A DNA stretch of 64,000 bases from Cerina litoralis (GTDB taxonomy: Bacteria; Bacteroidota; Bacteroidia; Flavobacteriales; Flavobacteriaceae), in the NCBI GenBank assembly GCA_022008415.1, contig JAIRBC010000016.1:1-64000 (forward strand), in the 5' to 3' direction. Below, in pieces: positions 46,415-54,360 of this stretch. Both the position numbers and the translations under genes were made by a program. The stretch's first letter is position 1. Every line of letters starts with the position of its first letter. The notes beneath the pieces are model-generated. The model did not search any database. It saw only the letters and a program-made list of their open reading frames with translations, and was not told the origin of the DNA.

Positions 46415-46617
46415 TTTTCGCTTTTATTATCTTGTTCAACAAGTAGTTCCTTTACGCTGACATCCAATATTCTAGCAATGTCGTAGAGAATTTCCAATCG
46501 TGGTTGTTGTCGATTTTGAACGTATCCGTTCACCATGTTATAACTCTTTCCGAGTTGTTCCGCCAACCATTTCTGTTTAATACCCTTTTCGTCAAGAACT
46601 TCTTTTATTCGGTTCAT
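46411..46617 (-). CDS. XRE-family regulator of the restriction operon
   Basis: The 68-residue helix-turn-helix protein (MNRIKEVLDEKGIKQKWLAE, SYNMVNGYVQNRQQPRLEIL) resembles small controller proteins of restriction-modification systems. The 4-nt ATGA overlap with the restriction gene couples their translation, and as the first gene it likely autoregulates the operon. Confidence 0.9.
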   Translation of the reverse strand: MNRIKEVLDEKGIKQKWLAEQLGKSYNMVNGYVQNRQQPRLEILYDIARILDVSVKELLVEQDNKSEK

Positions 46618-46689
46618 GTCCGCTATTATTTAGTCAGCCAAGATAATTATTTAATTAATAATATCTCGTTTTTCAATACAAAAAGTGTT

Positions 46690-46808
46690 TGAATAATTGT
46701 CAGTCAGCTATGGATAGGGGCAAGCTCTTTTGTTAGCGGAGGAACGGAGCAACAAATGTGCTTGACCGTGCGGTGGGTTTTCTTTTTTAATTCCAACTAA
46801 CGTCAATA
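46690..46808. repeat. Boundary region upstream of the restriction operon
   Basis: TGAATAAT (46690-46697) complements ATTATTCA at the other end of the operon (36515-36522), within a larger degraded arm. CAGCTATGGATAGGGGCAAG recalls the GCTATGGCAAG of the other sites. The segment 46722-46775 (AAGCTCTTTTGTTAGCGG, GGAACGGAG, ATGTGCTTGACC) is a diverged copy of 36460-36514. Confidence 0.5.
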
Positions 46809-47129
46809 TTAAGTACTGGTTTTCAGTTCGTTGTAAAAACCGAGATCTTCTGGTTTTAGGTCAAATTTATCGATTTGTTTTTTGATTCTTTTGGCCAGCC
46901 TCATTTTTCTTTTCTGATCTAGAAAGAGATATGGTTTTGGTGGGTCGTATTTTATTTTTTTGGTTACCATGTTCCAGATTATCACGGCCAGTTTTCTTGC
47001 CGTGGCACTTACCGCGGAATGCCTTCCTTTTCTAAACGCCACTCTTTTGAAGAAATCCGAGAGATGCGTGTCCTTAAGGTTGTCTATGGCATTCGCGGCC
47101 TGACGAAGAGCGATCTTCAATCGGTTACT
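46809..47129 (-). pseudogene. IS110-family transposase C-terminal remnant
   Basis: About 107 codons remain: SNRLKIALRQAANAIDNLKD, HLSDFFKRVAFRKGRHSAVS, ATARKLAVIIWNMVTKKIKY. This is the C-terminal (transposase_20 side) end of IS110-family enzymes. It stops at 46809 and is cut at 47129 by the IS1182 remnant. The N-terminal RuvC-like domain is absent. Confidence 0.85.
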
Positions 47130-47130
47130 G

Positions 47131-47525
47131 CCTGGCAAAGTTGTCTGGGAAAGAGTGCACAGGAAAAGAAGTTCAGCGTCACTTACTATCGGGAGGAGTA
47201 CCAACGGAACATTGCCCGTGTGGAAAGCCCATTGGGCAGATACATGAAGGGCAAGCGACAGAGCACCGTAGAACCCGTTTTCGGAACGTTGACCCAGTTC
47301 ATGGGGTTACGGAAGGTCGGTACGATCGGGATAGGGCAGGCCAACAAGTGCATGCACCTTTCGGCGATGGCCTATAACCTGAAGAAGTACCTGAAATTCA
47401 CGCATAAAAGTGCCAAGAGCGGGGCAGGACGACTTGCTTTGGCCGATTTTGCGAAAAACGCCCTTCTTAGGCTGTTCCGTGACCGTCAAAGCCACGGAAA
47501 ATTCGATGTCGGATACCCGGCCTGA
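47131..47525 (+). pseudogene. IS1182-family transposase remnant 3
   Basis: It runs from WQSCLGKSAQEKKFSVTYYR, without the in-frame stop of the 33-kb copy, to LFRDRQSHGKFDVGYPA and a stop at 47525. The left junction GGCAAAGTTGTCTGGG is shared with the 33-kb copy and abuts the IS110 remnant. Only the last catalytic Glu (VEPVFGTLTQF) is kept. Confidence 0.85.
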
Positions 47526-47529
47526 AAGG

Positions 47530-47595
47530 AAAAAGCCCCGCAGAGGGGCTTAAATGGGTACGTTTTTTATCGGATCAGGGGCTTGTGCAACGGTT
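47530..47595 (+). mobile_element. IS1182-family 3' tail, copy 4
   Basis: It has the same hairpin tail and GCAACGGTT end, six bases (ACTTTT) before GTTGTGTGTA, the boundary of the NACHT/RelA unit. Confidence 0.85.
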
Positions 47596-47618
47596 ACTTT
47601 TGTTGTGTGTAGCTTTTT

Positions 47619-48509
47619 TTATTTTACTTCTTTCAATATTACATCTGGTGTTACAGCTAAAAGCCCTTCATTTTTGATAAGTAAACCATTCAAAAGAAAT
47701 ATTATATTATTCATATTTACTGGGAGTGATAAATCTATCTCATAGAGCTTCATCAGTGATGCTTCTCTGTTCAATTTGAAAAGCTCTTTACCAATTGTTA
47801 AATCTTCATTTAGGATTTGAACTACTTCCTCTTTTAAAGGGATAAGTTGAAATCTAAGCCTAAACTTGTTCCGGATTAATCCTTCCCAATTTTTACTTTT
47901 GAAATGTTTATATGCTAACTCAGTGAAAAGATTTTTTAATGCAATGTCATTGGTTTCCAAGCTTGCATAAATACCATTCAGAAGTCTTTCATTATCATAA
48001 TGTCCTTCCCAATCTTCTTTACATTTGTACCTTAAACTATGATCAATTTCGTGCCATCCTTCTGATAGGATTGTCCTTAATTGTAGCTCAAAAGTTGAGT
48101 CAAGTAAGTTGTAATATTCCTTTTCACTTGATAGTTGAACCTCCGAAAATGTTTTAGACTGGGATTCATTGAAAGAACAAATGATGTTAGTCCTTTTTGG
48201 TTTGAATACTGTTAGCTCAGGACTATCAATTTCTTCATCTTTAAATGTTATTACTCTAGATAAGATATCTTTAACCAAGTTAACATCATCTCTAAAATAA
48301 GTAACTACTCGAATTCCTATAATATCTTGGATTAGTTTGCCATTTGAGTGATATGGGCTTCCTTCTTTTGCTTTTCTTGTAATTTTTTCTCTAATGGATT
48401 TTTCATCTTTAGATCTACTGAAAATCCTATAGTGAATACCTATTTTGTCAAGTTCGTCTTTAATTTTTTGACAAATCTCTTCTTCGATTAATTGAAATCC
48501 TGCAATCAT
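47619..48509 (-). CDS. RelA/SpoT-domain nucleotidyltransferase, candidate effector
   Basis: The 296-residue protein has a RelA/SpoT synthetase domain: YRIFSRSKDEKSIREKITRK (27-46, basic ATP-binding part), LIQDIIGIRVVTYFRDDV (59-76, metal-binding Asp62) and FELQLRTILSEGWHEIDHSL (140-159, catalytic Glu141). The GYxSxH-type segment, whose Tyr stacks on the guanine acceptor, is missing; FKPKRTNIICSF stands in its place. A ~125-residue helical C-terminus follows. It has no hydrolase domain, so it may be a toxic alarmone synthetase or an RNA pyrophosphokinase. Its ATG overlaps the NACHT stop (ATGA). Confidence 0.85.
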   Translation of the reverse strand: MIAGFQLIEEEICQKIKDELDKIGIHYRIFSRSKDEKSIREKITRKAKEGSPYHSNGKLIQDIIGIRVVTYFRDDVNLVKDILSRVITFKDEEIDSPELTVFKPKRTNIICSFNESQSKTFSEVQLSSEKEYYNLLDSTFELQLRTILSEGWHEIDHSLRYKCKEDWEGHYDNERLLNGIYASLETNDIALKNLFTELAYKHFKSKNWEGLIRNKFRLRFQLIPLKEEVVQILNEDLTIGKELFKLNREASLMKLYEIDLSLPVNMNNIIFLLNGLLIKNEGLLAVTPDVILKEVK

Positions 48510-50683
48510 AGCTGAGATTTGTTTTGGTTGAAATAATTTATGCCGGATTTTGCAATAAATCCAACATCATCTTTAAAATGCAGGTATCCTTTGCTTTTAA
48601 GACTACTTAAAATCTTGTTTATTTCTTTTGGTTGATATTCAATTAATATGTCTTTCAAATGAGAAAATTTCCTTGCTCTTGGTTTTAAATTTCCAATCCC
48701 AAAAAATTGACTTAAAACGAATATTTCATTCAAATCTTTATGGGCTATATTTTCTACTTTGCTATCTTCCTGATTTTGGTCTAAAAGGGAGTCCAGAGTT
48801 TCTAGGAAATCATTATTAGATGTACAGGCGAAGACAGCAAAATCGTTAAATTTTTTATTGTTACAAGGCTCTAATTGACAATTATAAAATGAACAGTTAT
48901 GAAATGTAGAGCCACAAAATGCTATGAGATTAAAAACACAATTGTTGAATGTGATATTAGAAAACACACATTCTGTGAATTGTTGGTTTGTTTCGAATAA
49001 AATATTATTTAACTCATTATCGTCAATGTATAGATTATTATATTCTCTCCTGAATTTATTTAAATAAGAATATTCAAGATTGAAAAAGAATTTGGGTTCA
49101 AAATTAAATGGTTTTGAATTGAATTCCTCCAATAGCATTTTCCGTCTATCTACACTTTGAATTTTGAATGATTGGACTGCTTTTGAGGCAAAGTCTTGTG
49201 GAAGAATTTTATCAATTTCAGGATAGTATTCCTCATATTTATTTAGAATCAAATTGTCTCCAACTAGCAAACCAAAAATAAAATCATTTACGAAACCGAT
49301 ATCACCATTGGGTTTTCTATCCAAGAATACGTGATTTGAAAGAGTTTCAACCAAGTCTTCCATAGAGGGTTTTTCTTCGGAAATATACTCCTTTAAGCTA
49401 CTTTGAAGAATTTTCTGATTATAGGATTTTATTAAATCTTTAATTGTATCCTTTGATTCAGCTGTAATATTAAACTCTGTCATAAATCGCATTAATTTTC
49501 TAAAAATGCGCAGTTGTGTTTCCGTATTAAGCTTAATGTTTTGTCTAATTTGTTCCCTTTTTAGAAGGTAGTCAACATACTTATCTATTAATGAACTGTC
49601 TTGTGAGTCATTTAAATAAGATTGTAGTTTTTCTTCAGATATATTTTTAAGATAAGATAGTAGTACAGGATTGGCGACTTGATCTAATGGAAAATTGTTT
49701 TGTTCTAGTAAAGATATTCTCTCCTTAGATAACCAATTTTCAATAGTAGGTTCTTTAATTTCTATTCTTGCAAGAGAAAAATCATTTTTGGATTGATTGA
49801 TCGAGTTTAAAAATTCATCACTATTGAATATCGCTGTCTTTCTAGAAGTGATAATAATTTTTGCCTTTCCTTTCAACAATTCAACAATTGTTGTGAGCAT
49901 ACTTTCAACTTCTTCTTTGTTACTTTCTTTTGTTATTAATTCATCAAATCCATCAATTATTAATGGAATACGACCTTTAGTAATTTGCTCAATTACAATA
50001 TTTCGCTTTATCCCATTAGGGAATTGCTCATCAATTTCTTTATGTAAAATGTGATTAAATATTCTTGCTTCACGATTTCTAGATAGCTCTGTGAAGAATG
50101 GTAATTGTTTTGTATGCTTTGTAGAAAAAGTATTTAATACTTCATAAGCGGTACAAGTTTTACCAAAACCCGCTGCTGCTTCTAGAATAATAAAAAGAGC
50201 CCCTTTAGATTCAGACATTAAGGAGTTCAATTTTTCTATTAAAGGAAGCCCTGTTGAACCATCATAAGTTTGGGTTTCAATTAATGCACCAGTTTCATCT
50301 TGTTGAAGAATGTCGTATGAACTTTTAACGTATTCATATTTACTCCCTTCTGGTAAATTCTTTATCTGTTTAGAAACAAATTGTTTATATCTCGTTTTCA
50401 ACTCATTGCCCAAAGGAGTTTTGATAAAGAACCCTTCAAATAAATACTCCTCTATATTTTCAATGTCTTTAAGTGGTCTTATTTCTGTGGCATATCCAAG
50501 TTCAGAATATTCTGATTTAATCTCCTTAGGGTCAAAGTTTTCGTTAATAAGTAAAATTTCAGCTGCGTGATACATTCCATACCTTAGGGTATAAATCCTG
50601 ACATCTGAATTTGATTTACTAGAAACACTGTAATTGTACGATTTAAACAACTCATCTAGCTTTTCTATTTTTTCGTTTCCCAT
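48506..50683 (-). CDS. NACHT-domain STAND ATPase with pentapeptide-like repeats
   Basis: The 725-residue protein has an unassigned N-terminal domain (1-~110, TLRYGMYHAAEILLINENFD). The NACHT module has AAAGFGKT (169-176), LIIDGFDEL (241-249) and the sensor ITSR (278-281). Helical and winged-helix parts follow, then pentapeptide-like repeats at 566-606 (FTECVFSNITFNNCVF, STFHNCSFYNCQL) and a last winged helix (665-725, HLKDILIEYQPKEINKILSS). NACHT STAND proteins in bacteria act as phage sensors that oligomerise on trigger recognition. With the RelA/SpoT partner translationally coupled behind it, it is the likely sensor. Confidence 0.9.
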   Translation of the reverse strand: MGNEKIEKLDELFKSYNYSVSSKSNSDVRIYTLRYGMYHAAEILLINENFDPKEIKSEYSELGYATEIRPLKDIENIEEYLFEGFFIKTPLGNELKTRYKQFVSKQIKNLPEGSKYEYVKSSYDILQQDETGALIETQTYDGSTGLPLIEKLNSLMSESKGALFIILEAAAGFGKTCTAYEVLNTFSTKHTKQLPFFTELSRNREARIFNHILHKEIDEQFPNGIKRNIVIEQITKGRIPLIIDGFDELITKESNKEEVESMLTTIVELLKGKAKIIITSRKTAIFNSDEFLNSINQSKNDFSLARIEIKEPTIENWLSKERISLLEQNNFPLDQVANPVLLSYLKNISEEKLQSYLNDSQDSSLIDKYVDYLLKREQIRQNIKLNTETQLRIFRKLMRFMTEFNITAESKDTIKDLIKSYNQKILQSSLKEYISEEKPSMEDLVETLSNHVFLDRKPNGDIGFVNDFIFGLLVGDNLILNKYEEYYPEIDKILPQDFASKAVQSFKIQSVDRRKMLLEEFNSKPFNFEPKFFFNLEYSYLNKFRREYNNLYIDDNELNNILFETNQQFTECVFSNITFNNCVFNLIAFCGSTFHNCSFYNCQLEPCNNKKFNDFAVFACTSNNDFLETLDSLLDQNQEDSKVENIAHKDLNEIFVLSQFFGIGNLKPRARKFSHLKDILIEYQPKEINKILSSLKSKGYLHFKDDVGFIAKSGINYFNQNKSQL

Positions 50684-50721
50684 TTAAGTTTAAATTCTCT
50701 GTTCTTTCTAGTTACACACAA

Positions 50722-50775
50722 CTCGTTATATCGTAACAAATATATTTGATTATCAATCTAGAGTACGAGATAAAG
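50722..50775. repeat. Conserved leader next to the NACHT unit, with -7-like element
   Basis: CTCGTTATATCGTAACAA...TATATTTG...ATCAATCTAGAGTACGAGATAAA directly abuts the unit end and closely matches 60784-60834, beside the second AT-rich unit. On the minus strand TATATTTG at 50744-50737 matches the -7 consensus 54 nt before the NACHT ATG, so it may supply the promoter. The remaining gap to 50942 holds nothing recognisable. Confidence 0.6.
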
Positions 50776-50942
50776 CAAACAAGTGGCCTTATATTAAAAT
50801 ATAAACTACAGTAATCCTATAATACTATCTACCCAGAACTCCAATGACCCCAAAGTACAAAACCTACCAACTTTTAATAGCACCTACAAAGGGTAAAACG
50901 GGGCAGCGTTACTACAAATAGAATCTTTATTCTATAAATTTA

Positions 50943-53900
50943 TTATTTTAAGAGCTCGTAAGTCTTTAACTTATTTTCATTTATTCCTATTAGAAGCATC
51001 TGGTTTATTTGCAAGACACCCCTCACATCTCCATTAATGTTTAACCCCGAGTGTAGTTGGTCAACATACTGAAACTCTCCGTTTTTGTCGCACAATAATA
51101 ATGTTCCATAATTTGCGTCGAATTTCCCCAGCCGTAGTTTAAAATAATCGTCATTTCCGAACAAAATCAAATCGTTATTGCCATCCTTGTCCACATCAGT
51201 AATAACTATACTATAGACCGGAGAATATTGGGCCTGTACTGGCAAAGGTTGTTTTTTAAATTTACCACTGGATGAACCCATAAACAACATGGTCTCCATG
51301 TCAGTAGCAGTTAATTTTCCAGATTCGGCCACATCTGTGGGGCTTAGGATATCCTGTAAGGTGGAATTTGAATAGCTCTCATAATTGGTAAAGCGCGATC
51401 GTAATCCCGAAAGTTGACCCAACAACTCGTCCCTGGTAAGATAGGAATAGCTTTTCCCCTGTATATAATAACAAAAGATGGGATCTACCGATCCGTTTTT
51501 ATCATAGTCATTGTAGTAAAGTTCGGCTGGCTGATCAGGAGTGACTTTAAACTGGGTATTAGTACCCATGTTGCCTACAATAATGTCCGGATTTCCATCT
51601 TTGTTTAAATCGGATATTTCAACAGTATTCCACCATCCCGAATACGTTCTATCAAAATATTGGGAGGTTTGGTTCACAAGTTTTCCATCCTTATTAATGA
51701 AGACAGAAATGGGCATCCATTCCCCTACCACAACAAGATCTAATGCCTTATCATGGTTTAGGTCTGTCCAAACCGCATCGGTTATCATGCCCAACTTTTG
51801 CAGTTTGGGCGCCAGGGAAGCAATTTGATCTGTAAAGTGACCTTTGCCATCATTGATCAAGAGTAGGCTAGTAGGTGTCTCTGGATATCGTCCGGGAATA
51901 ACCTTTCCGCCAACGAACAGATCCAGAAATCCGTCCCCATTTACATCGCCTGCAGCTACACTTCCCGTACTAATGCGTTTCAAGGGAAGGGCGTTGGTAC
52001 TTTTTACGAAATTACCTTTTCCATCCCCTAGATAAAGGCGATCTTGAAGTCGCACATCGTGTTCCAAATAATCGTGATACCCTCCGCTTGCCACATAGAT
52101 GTCGGCATTACCATCTCCATTGGCATCGAATATTGCTACGTCCGTGTCATGTGAATCCTTGTCCGATACAAACGCCTGTTGGGAAAGTTCTAAAAAACTG
52201 TGATTTTTTTGCTGAATATAAATGGAAGCACTTTGACCTTCCGACCCACCGATAAATACGTCTTCCAGTCCGTCGTTGTTTAAATCTCCCTTTGCCATAC
52301 ATGGGCCGGTATGGGAAAATTGGTGTATGAGCAAGGACTGCCTTTTAAAGTCGTTGATTTCGATTTTCCCATTTGTGTAGTTTATTGGACTGGGAATTTC
52401 TTTAAAAATGGGTTGGATTGGTAACTGATCGGGTTCCCTGCCCATTTTGGCGGACTTTTCCTCTAGGGTAATTCGTCTGTTGGCGTTTAAAGACACTAGG
52501 GTCTGCAACTTGCCGCTGTTCCATCTAACGGTTAGGGAATCTATCTTATCTTGATTCCCAAGACCAAAATTCAGAATGGGGGAAACCGAAGAAAGATACC
52601 CTCTGGCCGGCAGTTGTTCCTGGGTCTGTATTCCATTTTGTGAAAATACGGAAACCTTGGCACCAATTCCCTGGGTATTAAAACCTTCTCCGATTAACTT
52701 AACTTGTAAATAATTCCGTTCTAGATTTTGGGATTCGTTTCTATAGATAAATGCGGTCTGATTGATGTTGTTCACTACCACGTCCAGATCTCCGTCGTTG
52801 TCAAGATCTGCATAGGCCGCCCCGTTGCTATTTGAAGATTGGTGCATGCCCCAATCCTTGGTCTCGTCCGAGAACTTGAACCCATTTTCATTCCTGAAAA
52901 CGTAATTCGTAATATTGGAAGCGGGCATTTTATCAATAATCTCTAGCACATCGGCACGCACTAATCTGCCTTTGGATTGTACATAGGAATTCATATAATT
53001 GATAAAATCCAAGTTCGTATAGTCCCTAAAGTAGCCATTGGTAACATAAAGGTCTTTCCAACCATCATTATCGAAATCGGCAAGCAATGGTGCCCAGCTC
53101 CAATCCGTGTTGGATATGCCCATCAATTGCCCAATTTCGCTAAAGGTTCCATTGCCATTGTTTAGCTGCAGCATATTGCGCATATATTGGTAATAAAATC
53201 CACTGCGCACGTTTAGATCAAATTTCTCATAATTATCGGGTGATAATAATAATTTTTGTCTGCGATTGTCTTCTGGAAGCATATCAAGTGTAAAAATATC
53301 CTGCCAACCATCATTATTTATATCACTAATATTGTTACCCATGGAGAAGTGGCTCGTATGCCCCAAACTTTCCTCTATTTTATTGGTAAAGGTGCCATCC
53401 CCATTGTTCATGTAAAGATAATCGGGCACATCGTAATCATTCGAAACATAAAAATCTAACCACCCATCGTTGTCCAGATCGCTAATTCCCAACCCAAGTC
53501 CATAGGTTAAAGCGGAGCCACTAATTCCCGATTTTTCCGTAACATCCTTAAATACCCCATCTTGTTGGTTGTAGAGCCTTACTCCTCTAAGGGGATCGCC
53601 CTTTTTTAGAAGGGCCGCAGTTTTTACCTCGTTGAGAATTGGCAGTGATTTGGGGTTGTGATTGAGTAAAATAGCATCTAAATCCCCGTCGCGATCGTAG
53701 TCAAAAAAATAGGCTTGGTTACTGAAAGCCGCGCTCGCTAGACCGTACTCTTCTGCCTTTTCCTCAAAAATGGGGATGTTGTTATCATTGTTCCCCATGT
53801 TAATAAAAAGTTGATTTTTGCGCTTTTGGTCCGGCAAGGCACCGGAATAGCAAAGATAAAGATCCAACTTTCCGTCCCCATTTACATCAGCAGCGGTGAC

Positions 53901-54287
53901 TCCCGTCTTCCATGGTCCTGGTCTGCCACCAACCCCAGCGGCAAGCGTAGCCTCCTGAAATTCTAATTTACCCTTGTTTATGTACAACTTGTTGTCGGCC
54001 ATATTGGATGAGAAATAGATGTCGATAAGTCCATCCCCATTAAAATCCCCAGTAGCCACCCCGCCACCGTTATATAGATATTCGTACATAAGTACATTGG
54101 CGTTAAGACCTTCCGTTAGGGTGTTTATAAAATCGATTTTCGTAGAATCTTCGGACATCAAGGTGAACAGTGGCGAGTTCTTGGCTTCCGAGATCGGTAT
54201 GGGATTTGGCTCCTTCTGTTTACAACCTATACAGGCCAACATCAGACAGCATGCAATACTCACAAATTTGAGGAAACAATTTTTCAT
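50943..54287 (-). CDS. FG-GAP/VCBS and UnbV (ASPIC) repeat lipoprotein
   Basis: The 1114-residue protein starts with a lipobox (LMLACIGCKQ). It contains many FG-GAP repeats of a beta-propeller with calcium-type loops: DFNGDGLIDIY, DVNGDGKLDLY, DLDNDGWLDFY, DFDNDGWKDLY, DANGDGNADIY and DVDKDGNNDLI. A UnbV/ASPIC domain is at about residues 540-620 (GIGAKVSVF, LNFGLGNQDKIDSLTVRW). It is encoded right after SusD. Such lipoproteins commonly accompany SusCD pairs in Flavobacteriia and may bind or present the glycan on the cell surface. Confidence 0.93.
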   Translation of the reverse strand: MKNCFLKFVSIACCLMLACIGCKQKEPNPIPISEAKNSPLFTLMSEDSTKIDFINTLTEGLNANVLMYEYLYNGGGVATGDFNGDGLIDIYFSSNMADNKLYINKGKLEFQEATLAAGVGGRPGPWKTGVTAADVNGDGKLDLYLCYSGALPDQKRKNQLFINMGNNDNNIPIFEEKAEEYGLASAAFSNQAYFFDYDRDGDLDAILLNHNPKSLPILNEVKTAALLKKGDPLRGVRLYNQQDGVFKDVTEKSGISGSALTYGLGLGISDLDNDGWLDFYVSNDYDVPDYLYMNNGDGTFTNKIEESLGHTSHFSMGNNISDINNDGWQDIFTLDMLPEDNRRQKLLLSPDNYEKFDLNVRSGFYYQYMRNMLQLNNGNGTFSEIGQLMGISNTDWSWAPLLADFDNDGWKDLYVTNGYFRDYTNLDFINYMNSYVQSKGRLVRADVLEIIDKMPASNITNYVFRNENGFKFSDETKDWGMHQSSNSNGAAYADLDNDGDLDVVVNNINQTAFIYRNESQNLERNYLQVKLIGEGFNTQGIGAKVSVFSQNGIQTQEQLPARGYLSSVSPILNFGLGNQDKIDSLTVRWNSGKLQTLVSLNANRRITLEEKSAKMGREPDQLPIQPIFKEIPSPINYTNGKIEINDFKRQSLLIHQFSHTGPCMAKGDLNNDGLEDVFIGGSEGQSASIYIQQKNHSFLELSQQAFVSDKDSHDTDVAIFDANGDGNADIYVASGGYHDYLEHDVRLQDRLYLGDGKGNFVKSTNALPLKRISTGSVAAGDVNGDGFLDLFVGGKVIPGRYPETPTSLLLINDGKGHFTDQIASLAPKLQKLGMITDAVWTDLNHDKALDLVVVGEWMPISVFINKDGKLVNQTSQYFDRTYSGWWNTVEISDLNKDGNPDIIVGNMGTNTQFKVTPDQPAELYYNDYDKNGSVDPIFCYYIQGKSYSYLTRDELLGQLSGLRSRFTNYESYSNSTLQDILSPTDVAESGKLTATDMETMLFMGSSSGKFKKQPLPVQAQYSPVYSIVITDVDKDGNNDLILFGNDDYFKLRLGKFDANYGTLLLCDKNGEFQYVDQLHSGLNINGDVRGVLQINQMLLIGINENKLKTYELLK

Positions 54288-54303
54288 AGTGTCTTATAAA
54301 AGT

Positions 54304-54341
54304 AAAAAAATCTATCCCAATAAAAGGATAGATTTTTTTTT
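54304..54341 (-). terminator. Hairpin between susD and the FG-GAP gene
   Basis: TCTATCC / GGATAGA with an eight-base loop is flanked by A7 and T9. It gives a terminator on both strands and lies 20 bp after the susD stop. It probably lowers expression of the FG-GAP gene relative to susCD. Confidence 0.9.
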
Positions 54342-54360
54342 AGAAGGCTAACATGACAAT

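Larger units (their letters stand above)
47602..50722 (-). other. Cassette-like unit carrying the NACHT-RelA/SpoT operon
   Basis: GTTGTGTGTA (47602-47611) and TACACACAAC (50713-50722) form a 10-bp perfect inverted repeat enclosing exactly the two genes. The interior is visibly more AT-rich than the core genes, a sign of foreign origin. Confidence 0.7.

Noticed and set aside
36516..46617. Operon as BREX, DISARM or Zorya
   Set aside because: No PglZ, BrxC-like ATPase, DrmA/DrmB or ZorAB proteins are encoded; the large protein has the nuclease-helicase-methyltransferase order of type ISP.
29300..47600. CRISPR array
   Set aside because: Repeats are few, long, palindromic and spaced by whole genes; no regular spacers and no cas genes.
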